NCBI RefSeq assembly: GCF_034439435.1
Contig: NZ_JAPCKJ010000004.1
Location: forward strand, 1 to 64,000
Length of the DNA: 64,000 bases
Reading direction: 5' to 3'
From: Sarcina sp034439435
GTDB lineage: Bacteria; Bacillota; Clostridia; Clostridiales; Clostridiaceae
The translations under genes and the position numbers were made by a program. Within the stretch, counting starts at the first letter, position 1. The number at the start of each line of letters is the position of its first letter. This document shows, one piece after another, positions 36,689 through 46,164 of this stretch. The notes beneath the pieces were generated by a model. The model was given only the letters and a program-made list of their open reading frames with translations. It was not told the DNA's origin and ran no database searches.

Positions 36689-38875
36689 TTGAAAAGATTA
36701 TACAGAGATATGGCTGTAATCAGGAAACGACTCTCGTTTATCTTAGCGTTTATTATAATTATGTTTTTCGTCTTAAGCCTTAGATTATCTTATGTAATGG
36801 TAGTTAAGGGACCAGAATATGCTGAACTTGCTGTTGAACAGTGGACAAACGAAGTTAAAATATCTGCAAGAAGAGGAAAAATACTTGATAGAGATTTAAA
36901 TGAGCTTGCTGTAAGTTCAAATCTTTACAGAGTTGACTTTAACTTAAATGCAATCAGATCTTATACAAAGAAAACTGGAAAAACCAATGATGAATTAGCT
37001 TTAGAAATCTCTAAGGTTCTTGAGATGGATAAAGATGCTGTTTTAAAGAAAATAGAATTTAGACTTCCTTCTGGTGCACCTGCTGGTGCTGCAATAGTTG
37101 CTAGAAGAATAGAAAAAGATAAGGCAGATAAGGTTAAAGAGCTTGAAATTCCTGGGGTAATGGTTTCCCCCGATACTCAAAGATATTATCCTAACGATAA
37201 TTTCCTTTCCCATGTCTTAGGAACTACCAATTCAGATGGTGTTGGATTGAATGGTGTTGAATTAAAATACGATAGTGTTTTAGCAGGAACTCCTGGATTA
37301 AAAATAACTGAAATGGTTAAAGATGGAGCTGACTATCCTTATACTATTTCTAGATTTACTGCTCCTGTAGATGGTAAAGATGTAGTTTTAACAATTGATG
37401 AAAAACTCCAATACTTTGCGGAGCAAATAGCTGAAATAGGCCTTATTCATAATAATGCCGATGCTACTTCAGTAATTATAATGAACCCAAATAATGGTGA
37501 AATTTTAGCAATGGCTAATAAACCTGATTTTAATCCAAATAAACCTTATGATGGAGCAGAAAACTTCCCAGGTAACACTTCATCAGATAGAATTCAAAAA
37601 ATGTGGAGAAACAGAGCTGTTTCAGATTCCTTTGAACCTGGTTCTATCTTTAAGATAATAACAGCATCTGCCGCTGTTGAAGAAGGATTAGCCGGTAAAG
37701 ATGAGACCTATACTTGTGGAGGCGGCCTTCAAAAAGGTGATAGATTTATTAAATGTTGGAAAAGAGGAGGTCATGGAACTCAGACCTTTACAGAGATAAT
37801 ACAGAATTCATGTAACGTTGGTTTTATGAATTTAGGAGAAAAATTAGGTGCAGAAAAGTTAAATAAATATATCAAAAATTTTGGTCTTGGAAAAAAATCA
37901 GGTGTAGATTTACCTGGTGAATCTCCTGGAATTGTTAAGAAAACTGAAAACATAACTGATATGGACCTTGCTACTATTGCATTTGGACAAACTAACACAG
38001 TTAATCCAATTCAATTTATGACAGCCGTTAATGCAGTTGCTAATGGGGGTACATTAATTCAACCTCATGTAGTTAAGGAAATAAGTTATATAAATGAAAA
38101 TAATGAAAGAGTTATAGATGAGAGCTTTGTACCTAAGAAAACAGAAAATATAATAAGCAAAGAGACTGCTGAACAAATAAATGCAGCCTTAGCCAATGCT
38201 GCTAAGAATGGTTCTGCTAAATCTGCCTATAAAGAAGGTTATGGAGTGGCTGGTAAGACTGGTACTGCTCAAAAGGTTAATCCTGAAACTGGTGGCTATG
38301 GTGGTGGCTATGTTGCTTCCTTTGTTGGCTTTGCCCCTTATGATAACCCTCAAATATCCGTAATGGTCTCTGTTGATAATCCTAAAAATGGAGAATATTA
38401 TGGTGGTAGAGTTGCTGCTCCACTAGCAGGAATGCTATTCCAAAATATATTTAACTATATAGATTTAACAGAATTTAAATTAGACGAAAAGCTTCCTCAA
38501 AAGGAAACTGTTATAATTCCTGAAGTTTGTGGTTTACCTGTAAATGATGCGACTAAAATTTTAAAAGATTTAGGAATTTCTTATACTGTAGAAGGTGAAG
38601 GTGAATTTATAGTTGATAGTAATCCTGCTACAGGCTATCCAATCTCACCAGATACGAAGATAACTTTAATTGCAGGTGATAGCTCAAATTTAAATAGTGA
38701 TGTTATTGTTCCTGATTTCACTAACTATTCTAAAGAATCTGCTGAAAAACTTCTTAATCAGTTAGGACTTAAAGGTGAATTTGTTGGTGAAGGACCATCT
38801 GTAACTAAACAAAGTATTTCTCCTGATGAAGTAGTGGCTGGAAATTCAAAAATCACATTAACTTTAGGATATTAA
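36689..38875 (+). CDS. class B penicillin-binding protein with two PASTA domains (SpoVD-like)
   Basis: A 728-residue transpeptidase with one N-terminal membrane anchor (about 16-38), a PBP dimerisation domain, and a transpeptidase domain with active-site Ser319 in SIFK, SCN at 374-376 and KTG at 523-525. Two C-terminal PASTA repeats (about 597-658 and 665-728) place it near SpoVD/PBP2 of sporulating Firmicutes. It crosslinks peptidoglycan, in SpoVD's case the spore cortex. The start is TTG at 36689 after GAAGGAGG; the nearby ATG runs into a stop. No mraY/murE genes follow, so it is an isolated paralog rather than the dcw-cluster copy. Confidence 0.88.
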   Translation: MKRLYRDMAVIRKRLSFILAFIIIMFFVLSLRLSYVMVVKGPEYAELAVEQWTNEVKISARRGKILDRDLNELAVSSNLYRVDFNLNAIRSYTKKTGKTNDELALEISKVLEMDKDAVLKKIEFRLPSGAPAGAAIVARRIEKDKADKVKELEIPGVMVSPDTQRYYPNDNFLSHVLGTTNSDGVGLNGVELKYDSVLAGTPGLKITEMVKDGADYPYTISRFTAPVDGKDVVLTIDEKLQYFAEQIAEIGLIHNNADATSVIIMNPNNGEILAMANKPDFNPNKPYDGAENFPGNTSSDRIQKMWRNRAVSDSFEPGSIFKIITASAAVEEGLAGKDETYTCGGGLQKGDRFIKCWKRGGHGTQTFTEIIQNSCNVGFMNLGEKLGAEKLNKYIKNFGLGKKSGVDLPGESPGIVKKTENITDMDLATIAFGQTNTVNPIQFMTAVNAVANGGTLIQPHVVKEISYINENNERVIDESFVPKKTENIISKETAEQINAALANAAKNGSAKSAYKEGYGVAGKTGTAQKVNPETGGYGGGYVASFVGFAPYDNPQISVMVSVDNPKNGEYYGGRVAAPLAGMLFQNIFNYIDLTEFKLDEKLPQKETVIIPEVCGLPVNDATKILKDLGISYTVEGEGEFIVDSNPATGYPISPDTKITLIAGDSSNLNSDVIVPDFTNYSKESAEKLLNQLGLKGEFVGEGPSVTKQSISPDEVVAGNSKITLTLGY

Positions 38876-39227
38876 AGATTTGGTAATGTAAAATGTATAC
38901 ATTCCTTATTTAGATAATATTTACTAGCTAAAATAGATTTAATTTCAAAATATAGCCTTCAATATTAAAATTATTTAATTTCACTTATTTGACATGAATT
39001 TTAAAAAGGTTTATAAATAAGCTGTAAACATTATTAACTTTTTAAAGGTTGTTTAATACTTAAGTGGCTTTCCTAAATTAGCCTTTACTACATCGAAACT
39101 TTTTCCTTTGCTATTTTAGGTGTTAAACATTATTACATTAAAGAGAGTACATTTGTACTCTCCTTTTTTTATTTCAATATTAATGTATTAGATACTAACA
39201 TACAGCTATTTTTATCTATTTTCAGCT
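38876..39227. other. intergenic region after the SpoVD-like gene
   Basis: About 260 bases separate the stop codon from the strong terminator at 39141-39170. No coding frame is evident, but the distance leaves room for a 3' UTR-derived or independent small RNA. Confidence 0.35.
39141..39170 (+). terminator. strong intrinsic terminator
   Basis: Perfect stem GAGAGTACA / TGTACTCTC with a 2-base apex, followed by CTTTTTTT. It may end the SpoVD-like transcript or a separate RNA. Confidence 0.85.
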
Positions 39228-39356
39228 CTATTTATTAAATATGTCTTCAACATTTACTTCTAACTCATTACAAGCTTCTTCTAAAGTACATCCATTTTTA
39301 TCTATGTATTTTGATACATAGCCTTCTAACCCTAAAGGACCATAAAACTTTTCCAC
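39228..39356 (-). CDS. 42-residue small protein of unknown function
   Basis: A 42-codon frame with GTG start at 39356 after GGAGGTGAAG. The product begins MEKFYGPLGLEGYVSKYID and continues with an acidic C-terminal half (TLEEACNELEVNVEDIF) that looks like a single helix pair. The frame is open further upstream, but the ribosome-binding site fixes this start. I recognise no family. It lies alone between the SpoVD-like gene and treR. Confidence 0.55.
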   Translation of the reverse strand: MEKFYGPLGLEGYVSKYIDKNGCTLEEACNELEVNVEDIFNK

Positions 39357-39604
39357 TACTTCACCTCCATTTAAATTTTTAATTATTAGTCTATTATTTA
39401 AAACAGAAATAATCATTAAAAATTATTATTACCCCTAACTTATTTTTTATCCAAGGGATTTTTAGTATAAATTTTTTAAATCTAAAAAATTATAATTTAA
39501 TTTCTATCTTTCAACTATCTGTAAAAAGCATTATTAAAGTTATATAATAAGATAGCTAATTACGTATTTATGGCTATATTATTTCTTAAAATTTTCTATA
39601 AAAA

Positions 39605-39658
39605 ATATCACAATTCATAGTTTATTGTCTAAGTATTTACCAACTATGAATGTGATAT
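39605..39658 (-). terminator. treR terminator
   Basis: Arms ATATCACAATTCATAGTT (39605-39622) and their near complement at 39642-39658, followed on the minus strand by TTTTTATAG. Confidence 0.85.
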
Positions 39659-39716
39659 TATATTTCTTTTTTATAAAAATAATTTTCAAAGGAATTAACA
39701 ACTAAATTAATTGTTT

Positions 39717-40424
39717 TTATCTTCTTGCAAAATCTACAAACTTAAACTTATCTGGTCTATGTCTTGATTCTGTATATTGAAATAAATTTCTTCCTTCTAA
39801 GTATGTGTAACTTTTAACCACAGCCACCATATCATATCCTCTTAAATCTAATAACCTTCTATCTTCTTCCGTAGCTTTTTGAACTGTTATTTCTTTTTCT
39901 GCATAAGCTATCTTTAATCCTAACTCTCCTTCTATGTAATCATATAAAGAATTTTTGCAGATTTCCTCAGTTAATCTTGGAACAAACTCTGAATTTAAAT
40001 AATCTTTATCTAAGATTATCTTTTCTCCATCTATATTTCTAGTTCTTATTAAGCTCCAAACATATTCATTAGGTGAAACCTCAAGCTTCTTCATTATACT
40101 CTCACTTGGATTTTTTAAAGTTAACTCTTCAACTATTGTTTCACATTTCTTTCCTAAGTTTTTCTCTATTTCTTTAAAACTCTTTATTCCTGAAACCGGA
40201 AAATTAAACTTATTCATATCAAGTACAAAAGATCCCTTACCTTTAGCCTTCTCAATATATCCATTTTGCTCTAATAAATTTAAAGCTTTTCTTACAGTAT
40301 CCCTCGATACTTCATACTCCTCCATAAGTTGTGATTCTGAAGGTAACTTACTATTTGTTTCAAAAATACCACTATCTATTTTTCCAACAATTTCGTTATA
40401 TATATTTAAATACTTACTAGACAT
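39717..40424 (-). CDS. treR: trehalose operon repressor, GntR family
   Basis: A 235-residue GntR-family regulator. The winged helix (about 1-70) includes LPSESQLMEEYEVSRDTVRKALNLLEQNGYI; the C-terminal UTRA ligand domain ends in SYTYLEGRNLFQYTESRHRPDKFKF, a pattern typical of TreR. It should repress trehalose genes until trehalose 6-phosphate binds. The probable operator AACTTGTACGTATAAGTT and variants occur before treC, treB (twice) and the second GH13 gene, but I find none before treR itself. It lies downstream of treC on the same strand. Confidence 0.9.
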   Translation of the reverse strand: MSSKYLNIYNEIVGKIDSGIFETNSKLPSESQLMEEYEVSRDTVRKALNLLEQNGYIEKAKGKGSFVLDMNKFNFPVSGIKSFKEIEKNLGKKCETIVEELTLKNPSESIMKKLEVSPNEYVWSLIRTRNIDGEKIILDKDYLNSEFVPRLTEEICKNSLYDYIEGELGLKIAYAEKEITVQKATEEDRRLLDLRGYDMVAVVKSYTYLEGRNLFQYTESRHRPDKFKFVDFARR

Positions 40425-40644
40425 CTCTAACTCTCCCTAAACTGTTATTATAAATTATATTATTTCTAAACTTTAAAGTTAAAATCAACTTAATACTTTC
40501 ACTTAGCCTTATTTTAACAAAACTTTTTTATATTTAAATTTACTTATATTTTAACATAAAACCCTATTTTAGATAATTATCGATTTTTAACTAATTTTAG
40601 AAAACCAACTAAAATCGACTTTTGCTAAAATACCCCTCCAAATT

Positions 40645-40680
40645 GAAAACCTCCCTTAAATAACTTTCATTTAAGCGAGG
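40645..40680 (-). terminator. treC terminator
   Basis: CCTCCCTTAAAT (40650-40661) with ATTTAAGCGAGG (40669-40680), one mismatch, followed on the minus strand by TTTTC. Confidence 0.75.
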
Positions 40681-40704
40681 CTTTTCTTATTTTCTTTATT
40701 TTCT

Positions 40705-42372
40705 TTATTTTTTTAATTTATAAACTACTGATTCGTATGGTCTTAAATTTAAACTAGATAAATCTAAAGTGCTATAATTGTAATTAGATATTAAAATACA
40801 CTTATTATATTTTTCTAATTCTTCAATTTCTTTTGATAAATCTAATGAACACTCTTCTCCATAGAAGTTATTTATAACAAGTAACTTTTCACCATTGTAA
40901 TTTCTTTCATAAGCATATATCTTAGGATGATTTTCTAAAAGTTGAACATAATCTCCATATGCTATTACATCTTCATTTTTTCTAAGTTCTATAAGTTTCT
41001 TATAATGATAGAACACAGAATCCTTATCTTCTAAAGCTTTTTCAACATTTATTTGATCATAGTTATTAGCTACATTTATCCAAGGAGTTCCTGTAGTAAA
41101 CCCTGAATTCTTTTCTCCATTCCATTGAACAGGAGTTCTTGAATTATCTCTTGATTTACTCTTAAGAATTTCCATTATCTCTTTTTCATCAATTCCTTCT
41201 TCTTTTAATATATTGAAATAATTTATTGATTCTACATCTCTATAATCATCAATATTATTAAATTCTGGATTTGTCATTCCAATTTCTTCTCCTTGATATA
41301 CATAAGGAGTTCCACTCATCATATGAATTGAAGTAGCTAACATTTTTGAGGACTCATTAAGATAGTCTTCAACATTTCCAAATCTTGAATTAACCCTTGG
41401 TTGATCATGGTTACACCAGAAAACAGCATTCCAGCCTCCCCCATTGATCATTCCTCTTTGCCAATGATTAAATATTTTTTTAAGCTCAATAAAATCAAAA
41501 TCCATTAAGGACCACTTTTGTCCATCTTTATAATCAACTTTTAAATGATGAAAATTGAATACCATCGATAATTCTTTTTCTTTAGGATTAGAATATTTTA
41601 TACAATTTTCTATAGTTGTTGATGACATTTCTCCAACGGTTACTATGTCTACATCCTTACCAAAAGTTCTTTCATTAAGCTCTTTTAGATACTCATGTAT
41701 TCTATGACCATCAGTATAGAATCTTCTTCCATCACCTTCATAATCATTTTCAAATTTTTCTGGTTTAGAAATTAAATTTATAACATCTAATCTAAATCCT
41801 TTGACTCCTTTATCTATCCAGAAGTTTACTACCTTATAAATTTCCTCTCTTAACTCTGGATTATCCCAATTTAAATCTGCTTGTGAAACATCAAATAAAT
41901 GTAAGTAGTACTCTCCTAGCTCATCAACATACTCCCAAGCATTTCCTCCAAATTTTGAAATCCAATTTGTAGGTGGTTCTCCCTTTTTGCCTTCTTTAAA
42001 AATATAATAATTCTTATATTTTTCTTCTCCTTTTAAAGCTCTTTGGAACCATTCATGATCTGTTGAAGTATGATTAAATACCATATCAAGCATAATATCT
42101 ATATTTTTATTTTTAGCTTCTTTAACTAATTCTTCAAAATCTTCCATAGTCCCATATCTAGGATCTATTTTATAATAGTCTGCTATATCATACCCATTAT
42201 CCTTTTGAGGAGATACGTAGACAGGAGTCATCCAAATATAATCTACTCCTAACTCTTTAAGATAATCTAATTTTTCAATTACTCCTCTTAAATCTCCAAA
42301 ACCATCTCCATTAGAGTCCTTAAATGATTTTGGATATATTTGATATACAACACTTTTCTTAAAATCTTTCAT
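40705..42372 (-). CDS. treC: alpha,alpha-phosphotrehalase (GH13)
   Basis: A 555-residue GH13 enzyme hydrolysing trehalose 6-phosphate to glucose and glucose 6-phosphate in the cytoplasm. The catalytic residues are visible: Asp nucleophile in GFRLDVINLI, Glu acid in TVGEMSSTT, and Asp in WCNHDQPRVNSR. Sequence style matches TreA/TreC more than oligo-1,6-glucosidase, and it is flanked by treR and treB. A TreR-like operator lies 17 bases before the start. Also called treA in Bacillus. Confidence 0.93.
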   Translation of the reverse strand: MKDFKKSVVYQIYPKSFKDSNGDGFGDLRGVIEKLDYLKELGVDYIWMTPVYVSPQKDNGYDIADYYKIDPRYGTMEDFEELVKEAKNKNIDIMLDMVFNHTSTDHEWFQRALKGEEKYKNYYIFKEGKKGEPPTNWISKFGGNAWEYVDELGEYYLHLFDVSQADLNWDNPELREEIYKVVNFWIDKGVKGFRLDVINLISKPEKFENDYEGDGRRFYTDGHRIHEYLKELNERTFGKDVDIVTVGEMSSTTIENCIKYSNPKEKELSMVFNFHHLKVDYKDGQKWSLMDFDFIELKKIFNHWQRGMINGGGWNAVFWCNHDQPRVNSRFGNVEDYLNESSKMLATSIHMMSGTPYVYQGEEIGMTNPEFNNIDDYRDVESINYFNILKEEGIDEKEIMEILKSKSRDNSRTPVQWNGEKNSGFTTGTPWINVANNYDQINVEKALEDKDSVFYHYKKLIELRKNEDVIAYGDYVQLLENHPKIYAYERNYNGEKLLVINNFYGEECSLDLSKEIEELEKYNKCILISNYNYSTLDLSSLNLRPYESVVYKLKK

Positions 42373-42388
42373 AATTCACACCTCACAC

Positions 42389-42406
42389 AACTTGTACGTA
42401 TAAGTT
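42389..42406 (-). promoter_or_regulatory. TreR-like operator before treC
   Basis: AACTTGTACGTATAAGTT is a near-palindrome centred on TACGTA. Matching sites lie before treB and the GH13 gene at 50.3 kb. Confidence 0.7.
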
Positions 42407-42461
42407 ATCTTAAATATATTCTAAATTATTCTTTCTGTCAACTCTCATTAAGCGTATTTAA

Positions 42462-42660
42462 TTTTTCAGTTGTACATAATTCTGTGATTATTGAATTTCG
42501 CTAAGAATTTCTATTATTTCTTTCGTAAAAATACTAAAGTTACATAACTCGCTACGCTTCAAACAAATGTAACTTCTTAACGTATTTTTTAATCCAGAAA
42601 AAATGAAATTCTAAAAGCTTATTCAAATATCTCATCATTCATGTACAACCGAAAAATTTT
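42462..42660. repeat. about 200-bp imperfect palindrome (MITE-like or RNA-encoding)
   Basis: ATTTTTCAGTTGTACATAA at the left end is mirrored by TTCATGTACAACCGAAAAAT at the right. Matching continues inward (AGAATTTC; AAAATAC; AAAGTTACAT against ATGTAACTT) to a small apex near 42550. No open frame is inside. It lies between treB and treC. Confidence 0.6.
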
Positions 42661-42691
42661 ATTAAGCCTTAAATTATTATTATCTTTTAGA

Positions 42692-42747
42692 TTTCTTGAT
42701 TTAGATGTAAAATTCAATAATTATCGAACTATAGTTAAATCAAGAAA
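42692..42747. repeat. 12-bp inverted repeat downstream of treB
   Basis: TTTCTTGATTTA and TAAATCAAGAAA flank a 32-base AT-rich loop. It lies between the treB terminator and the large palindrome. Confidence 0.45.
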
Positions 42748-42763
42748 TAAAAAACTAGATAGC

Positions 42764-42795
42764 ATAAAAGGTGGAGTCATCCCCCACCCTTTTCA
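42764..42795 (-). terminator. treB terminator
   Basis: G-rich stem: AAAAGGTGGAG pairs with the CCCCCACCCTTTT side with a one-base bulge, three bases from the stop codon. Confidence 0.75.
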
Positions 42796-42797
42796 TA

Positions 42798-44219
42798 TTA
42801 TTTTGAAGCCATGTTAGCTAATTTTGTCTTTGAGAACACTATTGTTAAAACAAATGGTACAACTATTGCTATTCCCATTGCTATTAGATACATTAACATG
42901 CTAGATGGTTGCATTGATAGGATTGCTGGTAATCCACCAACTCCTACTGAGTTTGCCATACATCCCATTGCCATTGAGAACATACCTGCTACACCTGCAC
43001 CAATCATAGATGCTATGAATGGATATAAGTATTTTAAGTTAACACCAAACATTGCTGGTTCAGTTACCCCTAAATATCCTGAAATACATGCTGGTATTGA
43101 TATTTGTTTTTCATCTTCATTTTTTCTATTTACATATATCATAGCTAGAACTGCTGATGCTTGAGCTATGTTTGATAATGCAACTATTGGCCATAAGAAT
43201 GTTCCACCTATATCACTTATAAGTTGTAAGTCAACTGGTAATAAAGTATGATGTAATCCTGTTATAACTAATGGTGCATAGATCATACCAAAGATTCCTG
43301 CAAATAACCATCCAAATGATGATGTTAAACCTGCTACTATAACTCCTGATATTACACTTCCTATTTTCCAACCTATTGGTCCTAAAACAGTGTGTGCTAA
43401 TAATACTGTTGGTATTACTGAAAAGAATGGTACTATTATCATTTGTATAGGACCTGGTGTAATTTTCTTAAAGAATCTTTCTAAGTAAACAAAAGTGAAT
43501 CCAACCATGATTGCTGGTAAAACTTGTGCTTGATATCCTATCATTGGAACCTGAGCGAATCCAAAGTCCCAAACTGGAGCTACTGCCCCACTACCTGCGC
43601 TATATGCATTTAATAATTGTGGTGATACTAATGTTATACCAATAACTATTCCTAACATTTGGTCTGCACCCATTTTCTTAGCAATAGACCAAACAACCCC
43701 TACAGGTAAGAAGTGGAATATAGCCTCACCTATTAACCATAAGAAACTATGAGTTCCTGCCCAGAACTGAGATATTTCAATTAAGCTTTTTGTTCCATCT
43801 TCAAATAGTTTCATATCTCCAATTACGTTACGGAATCCTAATATAAGACCTCCAACTATGATAGCTGGTATTAATGGAGCAAATATTTCTGCTAGTCCTG
43901 CCACTGCTCTTTGAACTATATTCATGTTCTTCTTAGCAGCTTTCTTAACTTCATCCTTACTTTGTCCTTCTATCCCTGTTTGTCCAACAAAATCATTATA
44001 GAAAGTTGAAACTTCAGGTCCAATAATTACTTGAAACTGTCCCGCTTGTGTAAATGTCCCTTTTACACAAGGAATGGCTTTTATCTTATCTACATCTGCT
44101 TTGCTTGTATCATTTAAAACGAATCTCATTCTTGTAGCACAGTGAGTTACTGAAGCTACGTTTTCTTTTCCACCTATGTACTCGGTTAGTAACTTTGCAT
44201 CTTTTTCAAACTTACTCAT
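42798..44219 (-). CDS. treB: trehalose PTS transporter, EIIB-EIIC
   Basis: A 473-residue trehalose permease of the PTS. The EIIB domain (about 1-85) has the phosphocysteine in VTHCATRMRF (Cys27); the EIIC domain (about 105-470) is membrane embedded with FAPLIPAIIVGGLILGFRN and GLHHTLLPVDLQLI. It brings trehalose in as trehalose 6-phosphate for TreC. There is no EIIA domain, so a EIIA-Glc from another gene must supply phosphate; the EIIA-like gene at 9.5 kb lacks the histidines for that. The ATG at 44219 is preferred because the earlier ATG is within GGAGGGG. Confidence 0.93.
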   Translation of the reverse strand: MSKFEKDAKLLTEYIGGKENVASVTHCATRMRFVLNDTSKADVDKIKAIPCVKGTFTQAGQFQVIIGPEVSTFYNDFVGQTGIEGQSKDEVKKAAKKNMNIVQRAVAGLAEIFAPLIPAIIVGGLILGFRNVIGDMKLFEDGTKSLIEISQFWAGTHSFLWLIGEAIFHFLPVGVVWSIAKKMGADQMLGIVIGITLVSPQLLNAYSAGSGAVAPVWDFGFAQVPMIGYQAQVLPAIMVGFTFVYLERFFKKITPGPIQMIIVPFFSVIPTVLLAHTVLGPIGWKIGSVISGVIVAGLTSSFGWLFAGIFGMIYAPLVITGLHHTLLPVDLQLISDIGGTFLWPIVALSNIAQASAVLAMIYVNRKNEDEKQISIPACISGYLGVTEPAMFGVNLKYLYPFIASMIGAGVAGMFSMAMGCMANSVGVGGLPAILSMQPSSMLMYLIAMGIAIVVPFVLTIVFSKTKLANMASK

Positions 44220-44236
44220 CTTTTTCCCCTCCATTT

Positions 44237-44284
44237 AACTTGTACGTATATCTTATGTATTTATACTAACATATACGTATAAGT
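44237..44284 (-). promoter_or_regulatory. two TreR-like operators before treB
   Basis: AACTTGTACGTATATCTT (44237-44254) and TAACATATACGTATAAGT (44267-44284) share the TACGTA core 30 bases apart, about three helical turns, favouring cooperative binding or looping. Confidence 0.68.
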
Positions 44285-44374
44285 CATGTCAACCTTTTCA
44301 TTTATCGTTTTCAAAAGTTTTTCCTTAGAACTTTATTTCATTCAGTACTAACTTTATTAAATTATCCTAAAGAA

Positions 44375-44415
44375 ATAAAAATAAGCTATAGTAACACATC
44401 TATACCACAGCTTAT
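44375..44415 (-). terminator. terminator of the second sigma/anti-sigma unit
   Basis: ATAAGCT (44381-44387) with AGCTTAT (44409-44415), followed on the minus strand by TTTTATTTC. Confidence 0.65.
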
Positions 44416-44516
44416 CTCTTTAAAATTATATTACTCTTATCTATTGTACTTTCTTTTAAAACTAAATATATTATCCACTAATTAATTATATTTAGTTACT
44501 GAAATATATTTTAAAA

Positions 44517-45596
44517 TTAATTTCTTAAATTTATTTCCTTAGAATAGCTTATATGTTTTTCTAAATTTTCATCATCGATAGCTTTTAAAGACTCATCATA
44601 AAATACTACTTTTATTGTATTAATTTTCTTATCATCTTTAAATAATGTTACAATTGAATACTCATCTTCCCACTTTTGTGATTCTAGCTTAAGTCTATCT
44701 CCATTATTATCATATACCTCAACAATATAGTTTAATACCTCCGTATCTTTAGGATGATTTGTTAAAATTTTTATTTCAAATGGAGTTTCATAAACTTTAC
44801 TTACTCCTATTCCCTCTTTATTTATATCATCAACATTAATCTCTTTAGTAAGTGATTTATCAACTTTAACTGGCACTTTAAAATTCCAACTTCCTTTAAA
44901 TTCTTGATCTTTTTCTCTTTCACTGTTCCATGAAGATACTATTAGTCTTTTATAATTTATTTCAAAATCAAATTTAACAGGAATTTCCATATTCAAAGTA
45001 GTTAAATCATATTTTTCAACGCCTACAAAAGTATGCTCATTTATATATTTTCCTTCTAGTCCTGCAATTCCACTATTATCTAATTTTTTTTGTGTAAAAC
45101 TAACTTTAGAATATGATTCATCTAACATTTGAGTATTTACTATTTCTTCAGCTTGTTCCTTTGTTAAATCATAGTCTTTCACTGGGTCATAATCATAATT
45201 TATATATTTAAAAGGTTCCTCACTTTCAACAATATAAGTTACATATAAATTCTGTCCATCACAAAGAATTTCTGATAAAGTTATACCAACTCCATTATCA
45301 TAAACAGTTTGATTAACCTCTGTTGCATATTTAGAGTAATCACCTTTATTCAACATTTCATTTTGTATTTTTTCAAAAGCATTCTTAATTTCTGGTATTC
45401 CATAAGTTAAAGTAGTTGTACCAAGCCCTAGTATAGTAACTATAGCAATCCCTGCCGCAATATTTTTAAATACTTTTTTATATCCTTTACCTTTCCTATT
45501 TTTCTTTTTATCTTCCTCAGCCATACTTATTGCATCATCTATAATATTATCTAAATTATCTGGTAAATTTATCTTATCTAAACCTTTTTTATTCAT
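44517..45596 (-). CDS. DUF4179-type anti-sigma factor (second)
   Basis: A 359-residue membrane protein with a basic cytoplasmic N terminus of about 47 residues, one membrane helix (NIAAGIAIVTILGLGTTTLTYG, about 48-69 in part), and an extracellular DUF4179-like domain (VNQTVYDNGVGITLSEILCDGQNLYVTYIVES). ATG at 45596 follows GGAGGG and overlaps the sigma gene end by eight bases, so synthesis is coupled. It parallels the pair at 28.9-30.6 kb but is diverged, pointing to a separate signal. Confidence 0.82.
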   Translation of the reverse strand: MNKKGLDKINLPDNLDNIIDDAISMAEEDKKKNRKGKGYKKVFKNIAAGIAIVTILGLGTTTLTYGIPEIKNAFEKIQNEMLNKGDYSKYATEVNQTVYDNGVGITLSEILCDGQNLYVTYIVESEEPFKYINYDYDPVKDYDLTKEQAEEIVNTQMLDESYSKVSFTQKKLDNSGIAGLEGKYINEHTFVGVEKYDLTTLNMEIPVKFDFEINYKRLIVSSWNSEREKDQEFKGSWNFKVPVKVDKSLTKEINVDDINKEGIGVSKVYETPFEIKILTNHPKDTEVLNYIVEVYDNNGDRLKLESQKWEDEYSIVTLFKDDKKINTIKVVFYDESLKAIDDENLEKHISYSKEINLRN

Positions 45597-46164
45597 TCAA
45601 ATAGCCCTCCTTTAAAACCTCACCTAAAGCTTGTTTTGCTCTTCTCAAATAAGTTTTAACTGTGTTTTCTGGAATTTCCATAACCTTTGCAATATCTTTT
45701 ATTTTCATATCATTAAAGTACATCATAATTATTACTGTCTTATAATTATCATTTAACAAATCTATTGCATTATATAAATCTAATTTTTCTTCTGTTGATA
45801 CTTCAGATTTTTCTTTTATTATGGGTGTACTTTTATCTAATATCTCACTTTTTCCTTTTTTCTTTAGAAAATCAATTGATACATTTATTAGAATTCTTGT
45901 TATCCATGTATTAAAGAATTTTGCCTTTTTTAATTTTTCAATATTTAAAAACGCTCTATACACTGTTTCGTGTATAACCTCAAGAGCATCTTGTTCCTCC
46001 TTAACATATAAAAAAGCCATTTTATACAAATATTCCTTATTATTTTTTATAAGAATTCCAAAAGACTCCTTATTTCCTTTAATTGATTCTTTTATTAATT
46101 TAATTTCACTTAATTCATTTTTTATATCTATATCTAGATATGATATACTCATAGTTTTTCCCAT
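45589..46164 (-). CDS. ECF-type RNA polymerase sigma factor (second)
   Basis: A 191-residue sigma-70-family factor. Region 2 includes AFLYVKEEQDALEVIHETVYRAFLNIEKLKKAKFFNTWITRILINVSID and region 4 includes LLNDNYKTVIIMMYFNDMKIKDIAKVMEIPENTVKTYLRRAKQAL. The frame is open another 33 codons upstream, but TTAGGAGGAGAAAG directly before ATG 46164 fixes the start. It belongs to the SigV/SigW-like ECF size class and is coupled to the membrane anti-sigma gene. The signal is unknown. Confidence 0.88.
   Translation of the reverse strand: MGKTMSISYLDIDIKNELSEIKLIKESIKGNKESFGILIKNNKEYLYKMAFLYVKEEQDALEVIHETVYRAFLNIEKLKKAKFFNTWITRILINVSIDFLKKKGKSEILDKSTPIIKEKSEVSTEEKLDLYNAIDLLNDNYKTVIIMMYFNDMKIKDIAKVMEIPENTVKTYLRRAKQALGEVLKEGYLNE

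Noticed and set aside
42462..42660. Insertion sequence between treC and treB
   Set aside because: Ends look like terminal inverted repeats, but no transposase frame or target-site duplication can be seen, so only a palindrome is claimed.
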